From contig NZ_CP028923.1 in the NCBI RefSeq assembly GCF_005166025.1, forward strand, positions 1,428,001-1,492,000: a DNA stretch of 64,000 nt, read 5' to 3'. The notes below the pieces were generated by a model. It had not been told where the DNA came from. It saw only the letters and a program-made list of their open reading frames with translations, and made no database searches. The number at the start of each line of letters is the position of its first letter. Within the stretch, counting starts at the first letter, position 1. This document shows positions 1 through 8,665 of the stretch, in pieces. The translations under genes and the position numbers were made by a program. Origin of the DNA: Mangrovivirga cuniculi. Its GTDB lineage: Bacteria > Bacteroidota > Bacteroidia > Cytophagales > Cyclobacteriaceae.

Positions 1-1
1 A

Positions 2-2104
2 ACTCGATTAACAAATTATGATGAGGGATTTCGATATCAATTGTATTGGTCTCCGGATAGTAAGAAACTTGCATTTGTAGACCAGGCAATGGCAATTAAT
101 GTATTCAATACTGATAACAATCAAACAACAAAAATTGACGAAGGTCTATGGATGTATCAGGGTGCTTTGAATAATTTTTCAGTATCATGGTCTCCTGACA
201 GTCGTTGGATGGTATACTCCAGAGGTGAACCCAATCGAAATAACTCTATTTTTATTTATGATCTTGAAAATGGTGAAAGAAAAAGAGTGACCAGCCAGTT
301 CTATAGTGATTATTCACCGACGTTTGACCCTGATGGAAAATACTTATATTTCTTTACAAACCGGGCAATGAATCCTACTTACAGTGATTTTGATTGGAGT
401 TTTATTTATTCAAAATCTGCCCAATTAGCGGTTCTTCCTCTTGAAAAGAGCACTAAAATACCTTTTGAACCAGAAAACGATGAGGTAGAGATCAAGAAAT
501 CAGAAGAAAAAGAGGAAGAAAGCAAGAAAAAGAAAAAGAAAAATGGTGATTCTGATACCGAAAAAGAAATGGAGAAAGAAGTAAATATTGATTTTGCAGA
601 TATAGAGAGTAGAATAGTTTTAATGCCTTTAGAACCGGGTAATTATGGAGATCTTTATGCTATTAAAGATAAACTTATCTATCATGACAGAACCGGAGCC
701 CGTGGTCCTGCTCCTATAAAAATTTACGATCCAAAAGAAAACGAATCTAAGGAAGTCTTTGGAAAAGCAAATGGATTTAGAATGTCAGCAGATGGTAAGA
801 AAATCCTTGTTCTCCAGGGTAATGACCTTGCTGTTATAAAAGCGGAGCCCGGCCAGAATATAGAAGATAAATTACCTTTGGGTGAAATGGAATCCAGGGT
901 AGATCCTAAAAAGGAATGGAATCAGATATTCATGGATGCATGGAGATTCCAGAGAGACTATTTTTATGATGAAAATATGCATGGTGTTGATTGGCAGGCA
1001 GTAAAAGATTATTACAGTAATCTTGTTCAACAGGCAAATACCAGGCGCGACTTAAATTACATAATAGGAGAGATGATTGGCGAACTCAATGCTTCTCATA
1101 CTTATCGTGGAGGGGGAGACACTGAAAATAATGAGTGGACCCAAGTTGGTTATCTGGGTGTAGACTGGAAAGCTGATAACGGATATTATAAAGTATCAGA
1201 AATTATAAAAGGAGCACCATGGGATGCGGAGGCTATAGCTCCAGTGGCTATGCCAGGAGTAAACATTAAAGAAGGTGATTATATTTTGGCAGTAAATGGA
1301 GTTCCTTTAACAGCTGATAAGGAACCGTATAGTGCCTTTTATGGTCTTAATGGAAAAACAGTTCAATTAACAGTTAATGATAAGCCTTCTATGGAAGGTG
1401 CCAGAAAAGAACTTGTTAAAACATTTAGTAGAAATGAGGATGCTCGATTGAGGCATCTAGCATGGATAGAAACAAATAGAAAACAAGTTGAGGAGGCAAC
1501 GAACGGAAGAGTAGGATATATCTATGTGCGTAGTACAGGGTTAGATGGACAGGCAGAACTGGTGAGGCAGTTTGCAGGGCAATGGAATCTTGATGGGTTA
1601 ATAATTGATGAACGATTTAATAGTGGTGGTCAGATACCTGATCGATTCATTGAATTATTAAACAGAAAGCCTTTTGCTTACTGGGATGTAAGAGATGGAG
1701 AGAACTGGCAATGGCCTCCGGTAGGTCATTTTGGACCAAAAGCAATGCTAATTAATGGATGGAGTGGTTCCGGTGGAGATGCTTTCCCCGATTACTTTAG
1801 AAAAGCAGGATTAGGGCCACTAATCGGATCCAGAACATGGGGAGGTTTAATCGGAATCACTGGTGCACCAGCTCTTATTGATGGTGGTCGAGTTACTGTC
1901 CCGACTTTTAGAATGTATAATCCTGATGGAACATGGTTTAAAGAAGGACATGGGGTTGAACCTGATATTAAAGTTCCTGAAAACCCTTCTGAGTTAGCGC
2001 AAGGAAATGATGTTCAGCTTCAGAAAGCCATAGAATATGTTATGACCGAACTCGAAAATAAAGATTTAGGTGTTCCTGAACACGAGGCTAAAGAAACGAG
2101 GTAG
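2..2104 (+). CDS. Tricorn protease-like S41 peptidase, 5' end missing
   Basis: This reading frame is open from base 2, so the start lies before the window; the TTG at 41 is only an internal Leu codon. The first third has WSPDSKK/WSPDSRW beta-propeller repeats typical of tricorn N-terminal domains. A very Lys/Glu-rich linker follows (about 480-580), then a C1 helical segment, a PDZ-like stretch (about 1150-1400) and an S41 protease core. The core shows an adjacent Ser-His pair in NASHTY (Ser codon 1094, His codon 1097), the segment WSGSGGDAFP that should carry the nucleophilic Ser, and GHGVEPD near the end that should supply the acidic residue. Tricorn enzymes degrade peptides. In Bacteroidota such proteins are usually exported, but the leader is not visible here. 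Family assignment is firm; substrate is unknown. Confidence 0.9.
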   Translation, partial: TRLTNYDEGFRYQLYWSPDSKKLAFVDQAMAINVFNTDNNQTTKIDEGLWMYQGALNNFSVSWSPDSRWMVYSRGEPNRNNSIFIYDLENGERKRVTSQFYSDYSPTFDPDGKYLYFFTNRAMNPTYSDFDWSFIYSKSAQLAVLPLEKSTKIPFEPENDEVEIKKSEEKEEESKKKKKKNGDSDTEKEMEKEVNIDFADIESRIVLMPLEPGNYGDLYAIKDKLIYHDRTGARGPAPIKIYDPKENESKEVFGKANGFRMSADGKKILVLQGNDLAVIKAEPGQNIEDKLPLGEMESRVDPKKEWNQIFMDAWRFQRDYFYDENMHGVDWQAVKDYYSNLVQQANTRRDLNYIIGEMIGELNASHTYRGGGDTENNEWTQVGYLGVDWKADNGYYKVSEIIKGAPWDAEAIAPVAMPGVNIKEGDYILAVNGVPLTADKEPYSAFYGLNGKTVQLTVNDKPSMEGARKELVKTFSRNEDARLRHLAWIETNRKQVEEATNGRVGYIYVRSTGLDGQAELVRQFAGQWNLDGLIIDERFNSGGQIPDRFIELLNRKPFAYWDVRDGENWQWPPVGHFGPKAMLINGWSGSGGDAFPDYFRKAGLGPLIGSRTWGGLIGITGAPALIDGGRVTVPTFRMYNPDGTWFKEGHGVEPDIKVPENPSELAQGNDVQLQKAIEYVMTELENKDLGVPEHEAKETR

Positions 2105-2136
2105 GAATATCATTATCTTTTATAGATATAAAGCTT

Positions 2137-2168
2137 AAACCGAAGGGGTAACCTCTTCGGTTTTTTTC
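2137..2168 (+). terminator. Rho-independent terminator after the tricorn-like gene
   Basis: AAACCGAAGGGG pairs with CCTCTTCGGTTT across a TAA loop, with one G-T wobble, and runs into seven or more Ts. It sits about 35 bp past the stop codon. Confidence 0.85.
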
Positions 2169-2313
2169 TCTTAAATGTAAATCATATACCGGAGACCGTT
2201 GTCTAAAAACCTTTAAATGTATGCTAAAAAAATATCATTAAAGCTGATTATAATGTGATTTTAATTTGATATATTATATTAAATATTCAAAAAATCATAT
2301 AAATCAAATTGAC

Positions 2314-3237
2314 ATGAAGAGAATACCACAATTGTTTGTCCTGTTATCAATAGGATTGATAATGGCCTGTGAGAGTAATGAGCAATCCTCTCTAGTTCAA
2401 ATAGAAGTTCAACCAGAATTTAAAGATCTGGAAGCGCTGGGAATCAATGCGAGATCAGCTTCGGATATAGAAGGTTTACAGTTTGCGCTTTATAAAGCAG
2501 AATATCTCACAATCGGAGAAAATGGTGAGATGGGAAATACTGTATTCTTTATGGATACAGGAAATAAGCAACTAGATGCTGATTTTGTACCCGGTACCAG
2601 TATTGATGGTACAAATGACATTTCGTACTATATTGATGAAAACAGGCCATCTGCTGATTTGGATGTTAGTACAACAAGTGAAGCAATTGACAGGGCAATG
2701 AATACCTGGGACAACGTGCGTTGTAGCGATTTGAATGTTTTCAAGGTGCCTTCTAACTCAATGGCAAATACTGGTTTTATTTCGGCACTCTTTGGATTTG
2801 GTGGAAGTTTGGATTACTTCGGAGATGTAGTTCATTGTGGCTGGATGGGCCCTGATTTCTTTAATTTTCTCAGACCCGGAGGTGCCAATGGCATTTTGGG
2901 AGTCACTTTTACGATAATATTTGTGGATGAAAACGGTCCAACTGATATTGATAATAATGGAAAGAATGATGTGGCATTCAGGGAAATTTACTACAACGAT
3001 AATTTCCCATGGTTTGATGGAGGAAACATCGATGTAGAAACTGTAGCCTTACATGAAGCGGGCCATGGTTTAAGCCAGGCACACTTTGGGAAAGCCTTCT
3101 TAGACAATGGTACAGGTAAGGTGCATTTTGCTCCACGAGCAGTGATGAATGCAACATACTCAGGAGTTCAAACAGATATTCTCAGAACTGATAATGCCGG
3201 TCATTGTTCAAATTGGGCTGATTGGGCAAATAACTAA
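2314..3237 (+). CDS. Matrixin-like zinc metalloprotease lipoprotein
   Basis: The start is placed at the ATG at 2314, because from there the protein opens with a lipoprotein signal (MKRIPQLF... ending LIMAC, lipid-carrying Cys at about residue 19). An upstream TTG in frame would add 16 polar residues before the leader. The protein is about 307 residues. Near the C terminus the motif HEAGHGLSQAH gives the zinc-binding HExxHxxxxxH pattern of metzincins, and residues after it (AVMN) resemble a Met-turn. It is probably a surface- or periplasm-anchored peptidase. It is flanked by terminators on both sides, so it is likely transcribed alone. The giant protein at the right edge of the window has a related HEAGHGL motif, but there the third ligand is absent at this spacing. 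Confidence 0.78.
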   Translation: MKRIPQLFVLLSIGLIMACESNEQSSLVQIEVQPEFKDLEALGINARSASDIEGLQFALYKAEYLTIGENGEMGNTVFFMDTGNKQLDADFVPGTSIDGTNDISYYIDENRPSADLDVSTTSEAIDRAMNTWDNVRCSDLNVFKVPSNSMANTGFISALFGFGGSLDYFGDVVHCGWMGPDFFNFLRPGGANGILGVTFTIIFVDENGPTDIDNNGKNDVAFREIYYNDNFPWFDGGNIDVETVALHEAGHGLSQAHFGKAFLDNGTGKVHFAPRAVMNATYSGVQTDILRTDNAGHCSNWADWANN

Positions 3238-3252
3238 AAGAAAGCATATTTT

Positions 3253-3290
3253 AAAGGGATCTATCTTATTCTAGAGATAGATCCTTTTTT
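3253..3290 (+). terminator. Hairpin terminator after the metalloprotease gene
   Basis: The stem AAGGGATCTATCT / AGATAGATCCTTTTTT lies directly downstream of the protease stop codon and ends in a T-run, 9 bp before the next ATG. Confidence 0.8.
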
Positions 3291-3298
3291 ATACAAAA

Positions 3299-5311
3299 AT
3301 GAGTATTCGATTTTTTATAATATTGATTATCCTATTTATACCAGGGAAAATCTTCTCCCAGGAAACCCGGGATCAGCAATTTTCTGATTCTACCAAAACC
3401 GCATTACTTAAATTATATGAGAAAGAGCTGAATAAGATAAAGCAACGAAAACTCGAAGATTCATTGATGGAAATAATCATCCTTGATAGAATTTCGACGC
3501 TCAATTCAGATACCATTCAGGAAAAGGTTAGTGAAAATGAAAATCAGGTAATTCCAGATCCTATTAAAGAAGTGGAAATAGAAGATGGAGAGCCAGTAAT
3601 TGGTGTATCAGGTGATACCCTATTTTATTTGTTCCAGCCAATAGGAACTTTAAGTATACCTCAAAGAGCTGAAAATCTGAATTTGAAATTAAAGGAACTT
3701 TTCAATGATGATACATTTTCACCAGATTCATTAAAAATTATTAATACAGGAAATGAAATTGAAATTTACTATCAGGATCAGCATTTGCTGACAGCCACTA
3801 ATGAAGAAGCAAATTATTATCAACTAACCTTAGATCAGTTATCCCTGTTTTATCTAAATTCTCTAAAAAAGGATTTTGAGAAGTCGTATCGCGAAAAGAG
3901 CTTTTTTATAAATTTATTAAAAGCAGGAAAGGTACTATTAATCCTAATCGGATTATGGGTATTAATAAAGCTTATCAACTCAGGTAGTAATCGCTTATTT
4001 AAACTGGTTGAAAAACATAAAGATAATTGGTTAAGAGACCTTCAGTATAAAAACTACACCTTTTTATCAAAAAATCAGGAAATCGGATTGATAAAATTTT
4101 TGATTGGAGTAGGAAAATGGGTTCTTATAATTCTGGCGTTTTATATCTCCATACCATTAATTTTTAGTGTATTTGCCTTTACGAGAGGTTGGGCTGATAA
4201 GCTGTTTGACCTGGTGTGGTCACCGTTTTCTTCGATTGCTAACTCTATCTGGAATTTTCTTCCTAACATGTTTACAATAATTGCCATATTAGTGGTGATG
4301 AAATATTTCCTGAACTTCATCAAATATATTTTTCAGGAAATCAGAAGAGAAAAACTGAAAATACCGGGTTTTTACCCTGATTGGGCAAAACCAACTTATG
4401 GAATAATTAAATTTTTATTGATCGCATTTACTGTAGTCTTGGTTTTTCCATATTTGCCGGGGTCGGATTCTAAAATATTTCAAGGAGTTTCAGTTTTTGT
4501 TGGTGTCTTATTTTCTCTTGGTTCTACGAATGCTATTTCCAATATGGTCGCCGGTATAGTAATTACTTATATGAGGCCATTTAAGCGGGGAGATCGCGTA
4601 CGAATAGGATCTATTACCGGTGATATTATAGAGAAAAACCTGTTGGTAACCAGAATAAATTCAATAAAGAATGAGGTGATCACGATACCCAATTCAACAA
4701 TTCTTTCCGGAAATATTTTAAACTATAATTTGCTGGGTTCAGAAAGTGGGCTAATCATTTATACTACTGTTACGATTGGGTACGATGTACCATGGAAAAA
4801 AGTGTATAAAGCCTTAAAAGAGGCCGCAAGCCTGACTGAATTACTATTGAAAGATCCAGAGCCATATGTATTTCAAACGGAATTGTCTGATTTTTATGTT
4901 GCTTATCAATTAAACGCTTATACAAAAGAACCCAATAAACAGGCAGCTATTTATTCAGCTTTACATGCCCATATTCAGGATGTATTCAATGAAAATAATA
5001 TCGAAATAATGTCACCACATTACCAGGCCAATAGAGACGGGAATAAATCTACAATACCTGGTGTTAAATCAGAAAACACAAAAATTAAAAAGAAAAGAAA
5101 TCAGGAACAAACTGGGGAAGATGAACCCGTTTTAGGAGACAGAGGGCAGATCATCGAGGAGGAAATCGATGATGTAACTAAAAATAGTGATTCAACAGAG
5201 GATAAATCGACAAAAAATTCTGAAATTGAAGTCAAGGAAAAAGGTCAAAAGACTCATAGAAAAAATCAGGATGATAACAAAAAAGGTACAGATGATTCCC
5301 GGAAATCCTAA
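3299..5311 (+). CDS. Mechanosensitive ion channel, MscS family
   Basis: This 670-residue protein has a signal peptide (cleavage near FSQ, residue 21) and a periplasmic N-terminal region to about residue 200. Several membrane helices lie between about 205 and 430. The conserved MscS pore helix and beta domain begin near residue 400 (FSLGSTNAISNMVAGI, then RPFKRGDRV and IPNSTIL). The last 100 residues are a highly charged Lys/Glu/Asp tail with no predicted fold. MscS channels release solutes on hypo-osmotic shock; the long N-terminal part puts this one in the larger MscK/YbdG-like size class. It is the first gene of a run of four close or overlapping + strand genes. The following gene begins around its stop codon, suggesting translational coupling. 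Confidence 0.9.
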   Translation: MSIRFFIILIILFIPGKIFSQETRDQQFSDSTKTALLKLYEKELNKIKQRKLEDSLMEIIILDRISTLNSDTIQEKVSENENQVIPDPIKEVEIEDGEPVIGVSGDTLFYLFQPIGTLSIPQRAENLNLKLKELFNDDTFSPDSLKIINTGNEIEIYYQDQHLLTATNEEANYYQLTLDQLSLFYLNSLKKDFEKSYREKSFFINLLKAGKVLLILIGLWVLIKLINSGSNRLFKLVEKHKDNWLRDLQYKNYTFLSKNQEIGLIKFLIGVGKWVLIILAFYISIPLIFSVFAFTRGWADKLFDLVWSPFSSIANSIWNFLPNMFTIIAILVVMKYFLNFIKYIFQEIRREKLKIPGFYPDWAKPTYGIIKFLLIAFTVVLVFPYLPGSDSKIFQGVSVFVGVLFSLGSTNAISNMVAGIVITYMRPFKRGDRVRIGSITGDIIEKNLLVTRINSIKNEVITIPNSTILSGNILNYNLLGSESGLIIYTTVTIGYDVPWKKVYKALKEAASLTELLLKDPEPYVFQTELSDFYVAYQLNAYTKEPNKQAAIYSALHAHIQDVFNENNIEIMSPHYQANRDGNKSTIPGVKSENTKIKKKRNQEQTGEDEPVLGDRGQIIEEEIDDVTKNSDSTEDKSTKNSEIEVKEKGQKTHRKNQDDNKKGTDDSRKS

Positions 5312-5330
5312 AAATAGAAATCCATATTAT

Positions 5331-5912
5331 GTGGGTAAATTTTTAAGGATATTTATTTTCGTCTTTTTAGTACAATTAAATTACGATTCCTTTTCACAAG
5401 TCAAATTCGAAAGAGAATACAAAATAGGAGAAAATGAGGTTCCTGATAAAGCATTAAATTTCATAAATGAAAGTGAAGTTAATTCCCAAATAAACTGGTT
5501 TCGGGAAGAAAGCGAGGATGGTATATCTATCGAGGCAAAATTTAAGAATAATGGAAAATTATATAGTGTAGAGTTTTCAGAGTCAGGGGAAATTCAGGAT
5601 ATAGAAATCATTGCAAGAAAAAAAGAAATTCCAAAAGAGGTATGGGAAATACTGGACGAGAACCTCACTACAGAATTCGATAAATATGGAATAATGAAAA
5701 TCCAAACCCAATTCACAGGGGAATCTGCCGGTTTACTAAAACTTTTAAAGGAAGGGGCGGAAGATCATGGTTGTATATTGAAATATGAAATCATCATCAA
5801 ATCTGTAGTAGAAAAAGAGTGGAGTAAATATGAAATTTTAGCTGATGATGAAGGAAATATTTTACAAGTTAAAAAATTAATTGTCCGAAATACCGATAAT
5901 CTTGAATACTAG
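5331..5912 (+). CDS. PepSY-like secreted protein
   Basis: The frame stays open across the end of the MscS gene, so the start is uncertain. A GTG at 5331 yields a clean signal peptide (MGKFLRIFIFVFL... ending SFSQ); an ATG at 5292 would overlap the MscS gene by 20 bp and put 13 polar residues in front. The mature part of about 170 residues is a repeat of two alpha/beta units (NGKLYSVEFSESGEIQDIE; later EGNILQVKKL). That resembles the PepSY-like/beta-lactamase-inhibitor-like fold common in Bacteroidota periplasmic proteins. No catalytic residues are evident. Its coupling to MscS upstream and the DUF2490 protein downstream suggests an envelope role. The family assignment comes from pattern recognition and should be checked with a profile search. 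Confidence 0.6.
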   Translation: MGKFLRIFIFVFLVQLNYDSFSQVKFEREYKIGENEVPDKALNFINESEVNSQINWFREESEDGISIEAKFKNNGKLYSVEFSESGEIQDIEIIARKKEIPKEVWEILDENLTTEFDKYGIMKIQTQFTGESAGLLKLLKEGAEDHGCILKYEIIIKSVVEKEWSKYEILADDEGNILQVKKLIVRNTDNLEY

Positions 5913-6588
5913 AACATTTTTTATATTTCTTATTTCATTAAGTTCAAATTTATACTTGTTTTCTCAGTCTGATTATCAATTCGGAACATTACCTTCCATC
6001 AATGTTAATCACAAAATATCAGGAAACTGGACATTAAATGTGAAATGGGAGGGTAGGCAGGTTTATTCACAAGGTGAAATAAACACTGAGTTTGATGATC
6101 TACCCGTTTATGAGCGGAATGATATAGCTACATTAATAAGCTATAAAACAGACTTGCAACAAGTTATTGCTGTAGGTTATCTTATTCGATTTGAAATGGG
6201 TGAAATTTTCCATCGATCAATTCAGCAATACACATTTTTAGAATCCGGTTACTCATCACGCAGATCTCACCGGATATCAACAGACCAGACTTTTAGTGAA
6301 GTTGAAGATACAGAATTTAGATTTCGATACAGGTTTACCATTGAAAAACCATTGAGTGGAATTAAAGTTGACTCCAGGGAGTTTTACCTGAAATTTAATA
6401 ATGAATATCTCAATGTTTTGCAGGGAGGAGAATACGATCTGGAAATTAGAATTGTTCCACTAGTGGGTTATAAATTTACAGAGGATTTTAAAACCGAAGC
6501 CGGGCTTGATTACAGGATCGAATCAATTATTAACAATACAACCTCTCATAATTATTGGGTATCTTTAGGAGTGTATTTATCCTTTTAA
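5902..6588 (+). CDS. DUF2490 family protein, probable outer-membrane barrel
   Basis: I place the start at the TTG at 5902, which gives a compact signal peptide (MNTRTFFIFLISL... ending FSQ). A TTG at 5881 would add seven residues. Either choice overlaps the previous gene, so translation is probably coupled. The mature 206 or so residues alternate hydrophobic and polar positions in strand-like segments, and the protein ends in an aromatic residue (GVYLSF), as outer-membrane beta-barrels do. Length, layout and the N-terminal strand (SGNWTLNVKWEGRQ) match the DUF2490 family, whose function is not known. The next gene starts 2 bp after its stop. Confidence 0.7.
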   Translation: MNTRTFFIFLISLSSNLYLFSQSDYQFGTLPSINVNHKISGNWTLNVKWEGRQVYSQGEINTEFDDLPVYERNDIATLISYKTDLQQVIAVGYLIRFEMGEIFHRSIQQYTFLESGYSSRRSHRISTDQTFSEVEDTEFRFRYRFTIEKPLSGIKVDSREFYLKFNNEYLNVLQGGEYDLEIRIVPLVGYKFTEDFKTEAGLDYRIESIINNTTSHNYWVSLGVYLSF

Positions 6589-6590
6589 AT

Positions 6591-7430
6591 ATGAGATGGC
6601 TACCTGTATTTATATTTTCAATACTAGTTATTTCCAATTCTCTTGTTGGGCAGAGCTTTTCCGCCATGACTTATAATATTAAGTATGATAACCCATCAAG
6701 CGAATTGAATAGCTGGGATGATAGAAAAGAATCTTTAGTAGAATTGATAAAGTTTTACCATCCTGCCATTATTGGAACCCAGGAGGGATTATTCCATCAG
6801 CTCGAATATATTGATTCTGCCCTTGTTGATTATACCTATTTTGGAAAAGGCAGAGATGATGGGCAGAAGGAAGGAGAGTTTTCTGCAATATTCTACGATT
6901 CTACGAAATTCAATGTTAATAGTAAAAATACCTTCTGGCTATCTGAGAACATGAAGATTCCATCTTATGGCTGGGGAGCTAATTATCGAAGAATCTGTAC
7001 ATATGCTTTGTTTACATTCAAAGAGTCAGGGGAGGAATTTTGGGTTTTCAATGCTCATTATGATCACGAGAATAAATTATCGAGGGTCAATTCTTCTAAA
7101 TTGATTTTAGAGGTGCTAAATAGCGTGAATAGAAATAACTTACCTGTTATTGTAATGGGCGATTTTAATAGCCAGAAGGTGGATGAGCCTATGAAGATAT
7201 TGAGTTCAGTTCTATCAGATTCCTTCCAACAGTCAAAGGTTGTTTATGGACCATTCGGAACCTATAATGGATTTAATATTGAATCGCCATTAAATAGAAG
7301 AATTGATCATATTTTTATTCGAAAGATTGATGTTGATACTAGCTTAACAATAGATGATCGGAGGGATAATAATCTTTATATAAGCGATCATTTTCCAGTC
7401 TTTATTAAGGCAGATATAAAAAAAAGGTGA
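6591..7430 (+). CDS. Secreted endonuclease/exonuclease/phosphatase family protein
   Basis: The ATG at 6591, directly after the DUF2490 stop, gives a signal peptide (MRWLPVFIFSILVI... ending VGQ); an upstream TTG would bury the leader. The mature protein shows the full set of EEP-fold motifs: MTYNIKYDN, GTQEG (metal-binding Glu), NAHYDH (catalytic His), MGDFNS, DHIFIR and the terminal SDHFPV. Members cut DNA, RNA, inositol phosphates or sphingomyelin, and the sequence alone does not tell which. Export argues for an extracellular or periplasmic substrate such as a nucleic acid or a phosphodiester. It is the last gene of the four-gene run and its stop codon lies inside a hairpin shared with the converging gene. 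Confidence 0.88.
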   Translation: MRWLPVFIFSILVISNSLVGQSFSAMTYNIKYDNPSSELNSWDDRKESLVELIKFYHPAIIGTQEGLFHQLEYIDSALVDYTYFGKGRDDGQKEGEFSAIFYDSTKFNVNSKNTFWLSENMKIPSYGWGANYRRICTYALFTFKESGEEFWVFNAHYDHENKLSRVNSSKLILEVLNSVNRNNLPVIVMGDFNSQKVDEPMKILSSVLSDSFQQSKVVYGPFGTYNGFNIESPLNRRIDHIFIRKIDVDTSLTIDDRRDNNLYISDHFPVFIKADIKKR

Positions 7431-7450
7431 AGGTGTTGAAAACCTTCACC
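7417..7450 (-). terminator. Terminator for the convergent minus-strand gene, overlapping the EEP stop codon
   Basis: GGTGAAGGT pairs with ACCTTCACC (7426-7434 with 7442-7450). The A-tract at 7418-7425 becomes a U-run on the minus strand, so the hairpin works for the gene at 7481-7933. The plus-strand stop codon TGA lies inside the left arm. Confidence 0.75.
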
Positions 7451-7480
7451 GGGTAGGAATTTCTAATATTTATTATCTTT

Positions 7481-7933
7481 TTAATTACTTCTTGACATAC
7501 CTAGCTGCATGCTTGACCTTGCAATAAGGCTTTGGTATTCTTCCCAAATGGCTTTAGCAGAAGCGCCCTCATCCTTAGCTATTTTTTCCATAGCCTTTCT
7601 CCATTTTATATTGTCAGGACTTACTTCCCAGTTCATTTCATCTAGCCCGTCCTTCATTGACCAAACCACCATCATATCCCAGGGACCGGTTTTTAATTCG
7701 ATCATTGTTTCAGGGAAGCTGGTTGCGGACATATCCGCGGCTTTCCTAAAGTAATCATTGATGATTTCCAGAGCTCTCCCCATTTTTCCAGGCTTGAAAT
7801 CTACGAATACGACTTCTTTCCAGGTTGCGTTTTCTAATTTTTTAGGTTGCATTTCTTCCTGCGCCATGATATCACAAGGCATAAGAAAGTATACAAATAT
7901 AAATGCTGTGGTAATTGTGGTAAGTATTTTCAT
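7481..7933 (-). CDS. Exported protein of unknown function with an alpha/beta-barrel-like layout
   Basis: Start chosen at 7933 because it gives a normal signal peptide (MKILTTITTAFIFV... ending IMAQ); a longer frame upstream adds 23 hydrophobic residues. The mature 120 or so residues contain WKEVVFVDFKPGK, a central helix and GPWDMMVVWSMKDG, then a helical C terminus. This order of strand, helix and strand is reminiscent of dimeric alpha/beta-barrel (ABM/NIPSNAP-like) proteins, but I see no diagnostic residues. It is a stand-alone gene converging on the EEP gene. No function is assigned. Confidence 0.6.
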   Translation of the reverse strand: MKILTTITTAFIFVYFLMPCDIMAQEEMQPKKLENATWKEVVFVDFKPGKMGRALEIINDYFRKAADMSATSFPETMIELKTGPWDMMVVWSMKDGLDEMNWEVSPDNIKWRKAMEKIAKDEGASAKAIWEEYQSLIARSSMQLGMSRSN

Positions 7934-8190
7934 TGGTGTGGTATTATTAGTTAATATTAGAATATTACTAATTAATATAAGAATAATTAATATGAATAGC
8001 AAGAGGTTTTTTTCGAAAAGGTTATTGCTTTAATATTGATTTTCAGTCTTTTGAAGACTGAATGTTCGACCATAAAATTTAAAAGACTTATGGTTACCAG
8101 GACTTCCAGATTTATTGATAAATATTATGAAGTATTAATTACAAGATTAGATATTATGAGGACCTTTAATTTTTACTAATCTTTATTTGA

Positions 8191-8571
8191 TCATTCATAA
8201 ATAAATTCAGGTTTTCCATCAATGCATACTATACCAGAAGGTTTAGCAGGCACTGAACAGTCTGAATATACTCGGTATTTTTTGTTAAATTCTATTTGTT
8301 CAGATTTATAGTCATCTACCAATTCAAGAAGTAGAGAAGTATCAGATTTTACTGAATACGGCAAATAGTGGGTTGGGCCACCACATGCCTTTGATCCTAT
8401 CGGAGTGATTAGCCAATTTGAAGATTCTGTACAAGTTTCGCTGTAAGCTATTTCTTCTATTTTCTGATATATTTTTTCAATACGCTGGATTTCTTCTTCT
8501 TTCGAGATAGAATCTTCTAAGCATGCAACCGAGACCATTGCAGGAATTAATAACAGAATAAGTCTTTTCAT
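8191..8571 (-). CDS. Small lipoprotein of unknown function
   Basis: A 126-residue protein with a clear lipoprotein signal (MKRLILLLIPAMVSVAC, lipid Cys at residue 17). A short Glu-rich helix (KEEEIQRIEKIYQKIEEI) follows, then a domain with four more cysteines (SETCTESS, SKACGGP, YSDCSVP, IVCIDGK) that could form two disulfides in the periplasm. The segments WLITPIGSKACGG and GKPEFIYE look like a conserved Bacteroidota family that I cannot name with certainty. It stands alone between the alpha/beta-barrel-like protein gene and the TPR sensor. Confidence 0.65.
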   Translation of the reverse strand: MKRLILLLIPAMVSVACLEDSISKEEEIQRIEKIYQKIEEIAYSETCTESSNWLITPIGSKACGGPTHYLPYSVKSDTSLLLELVDDYKSEQIEFNKKYRVYSDCSVPAKPSGIVCIDGKPEFIYE

Positions 8572-8665
8572 ATTGAAGGTTTTACTAAAAACACATCAAA
8601 AATCATTCCGTAAGTAACCTAGTACTAATGAAAAAACATAAAGTAATTATATTTTTGACTTTGAA

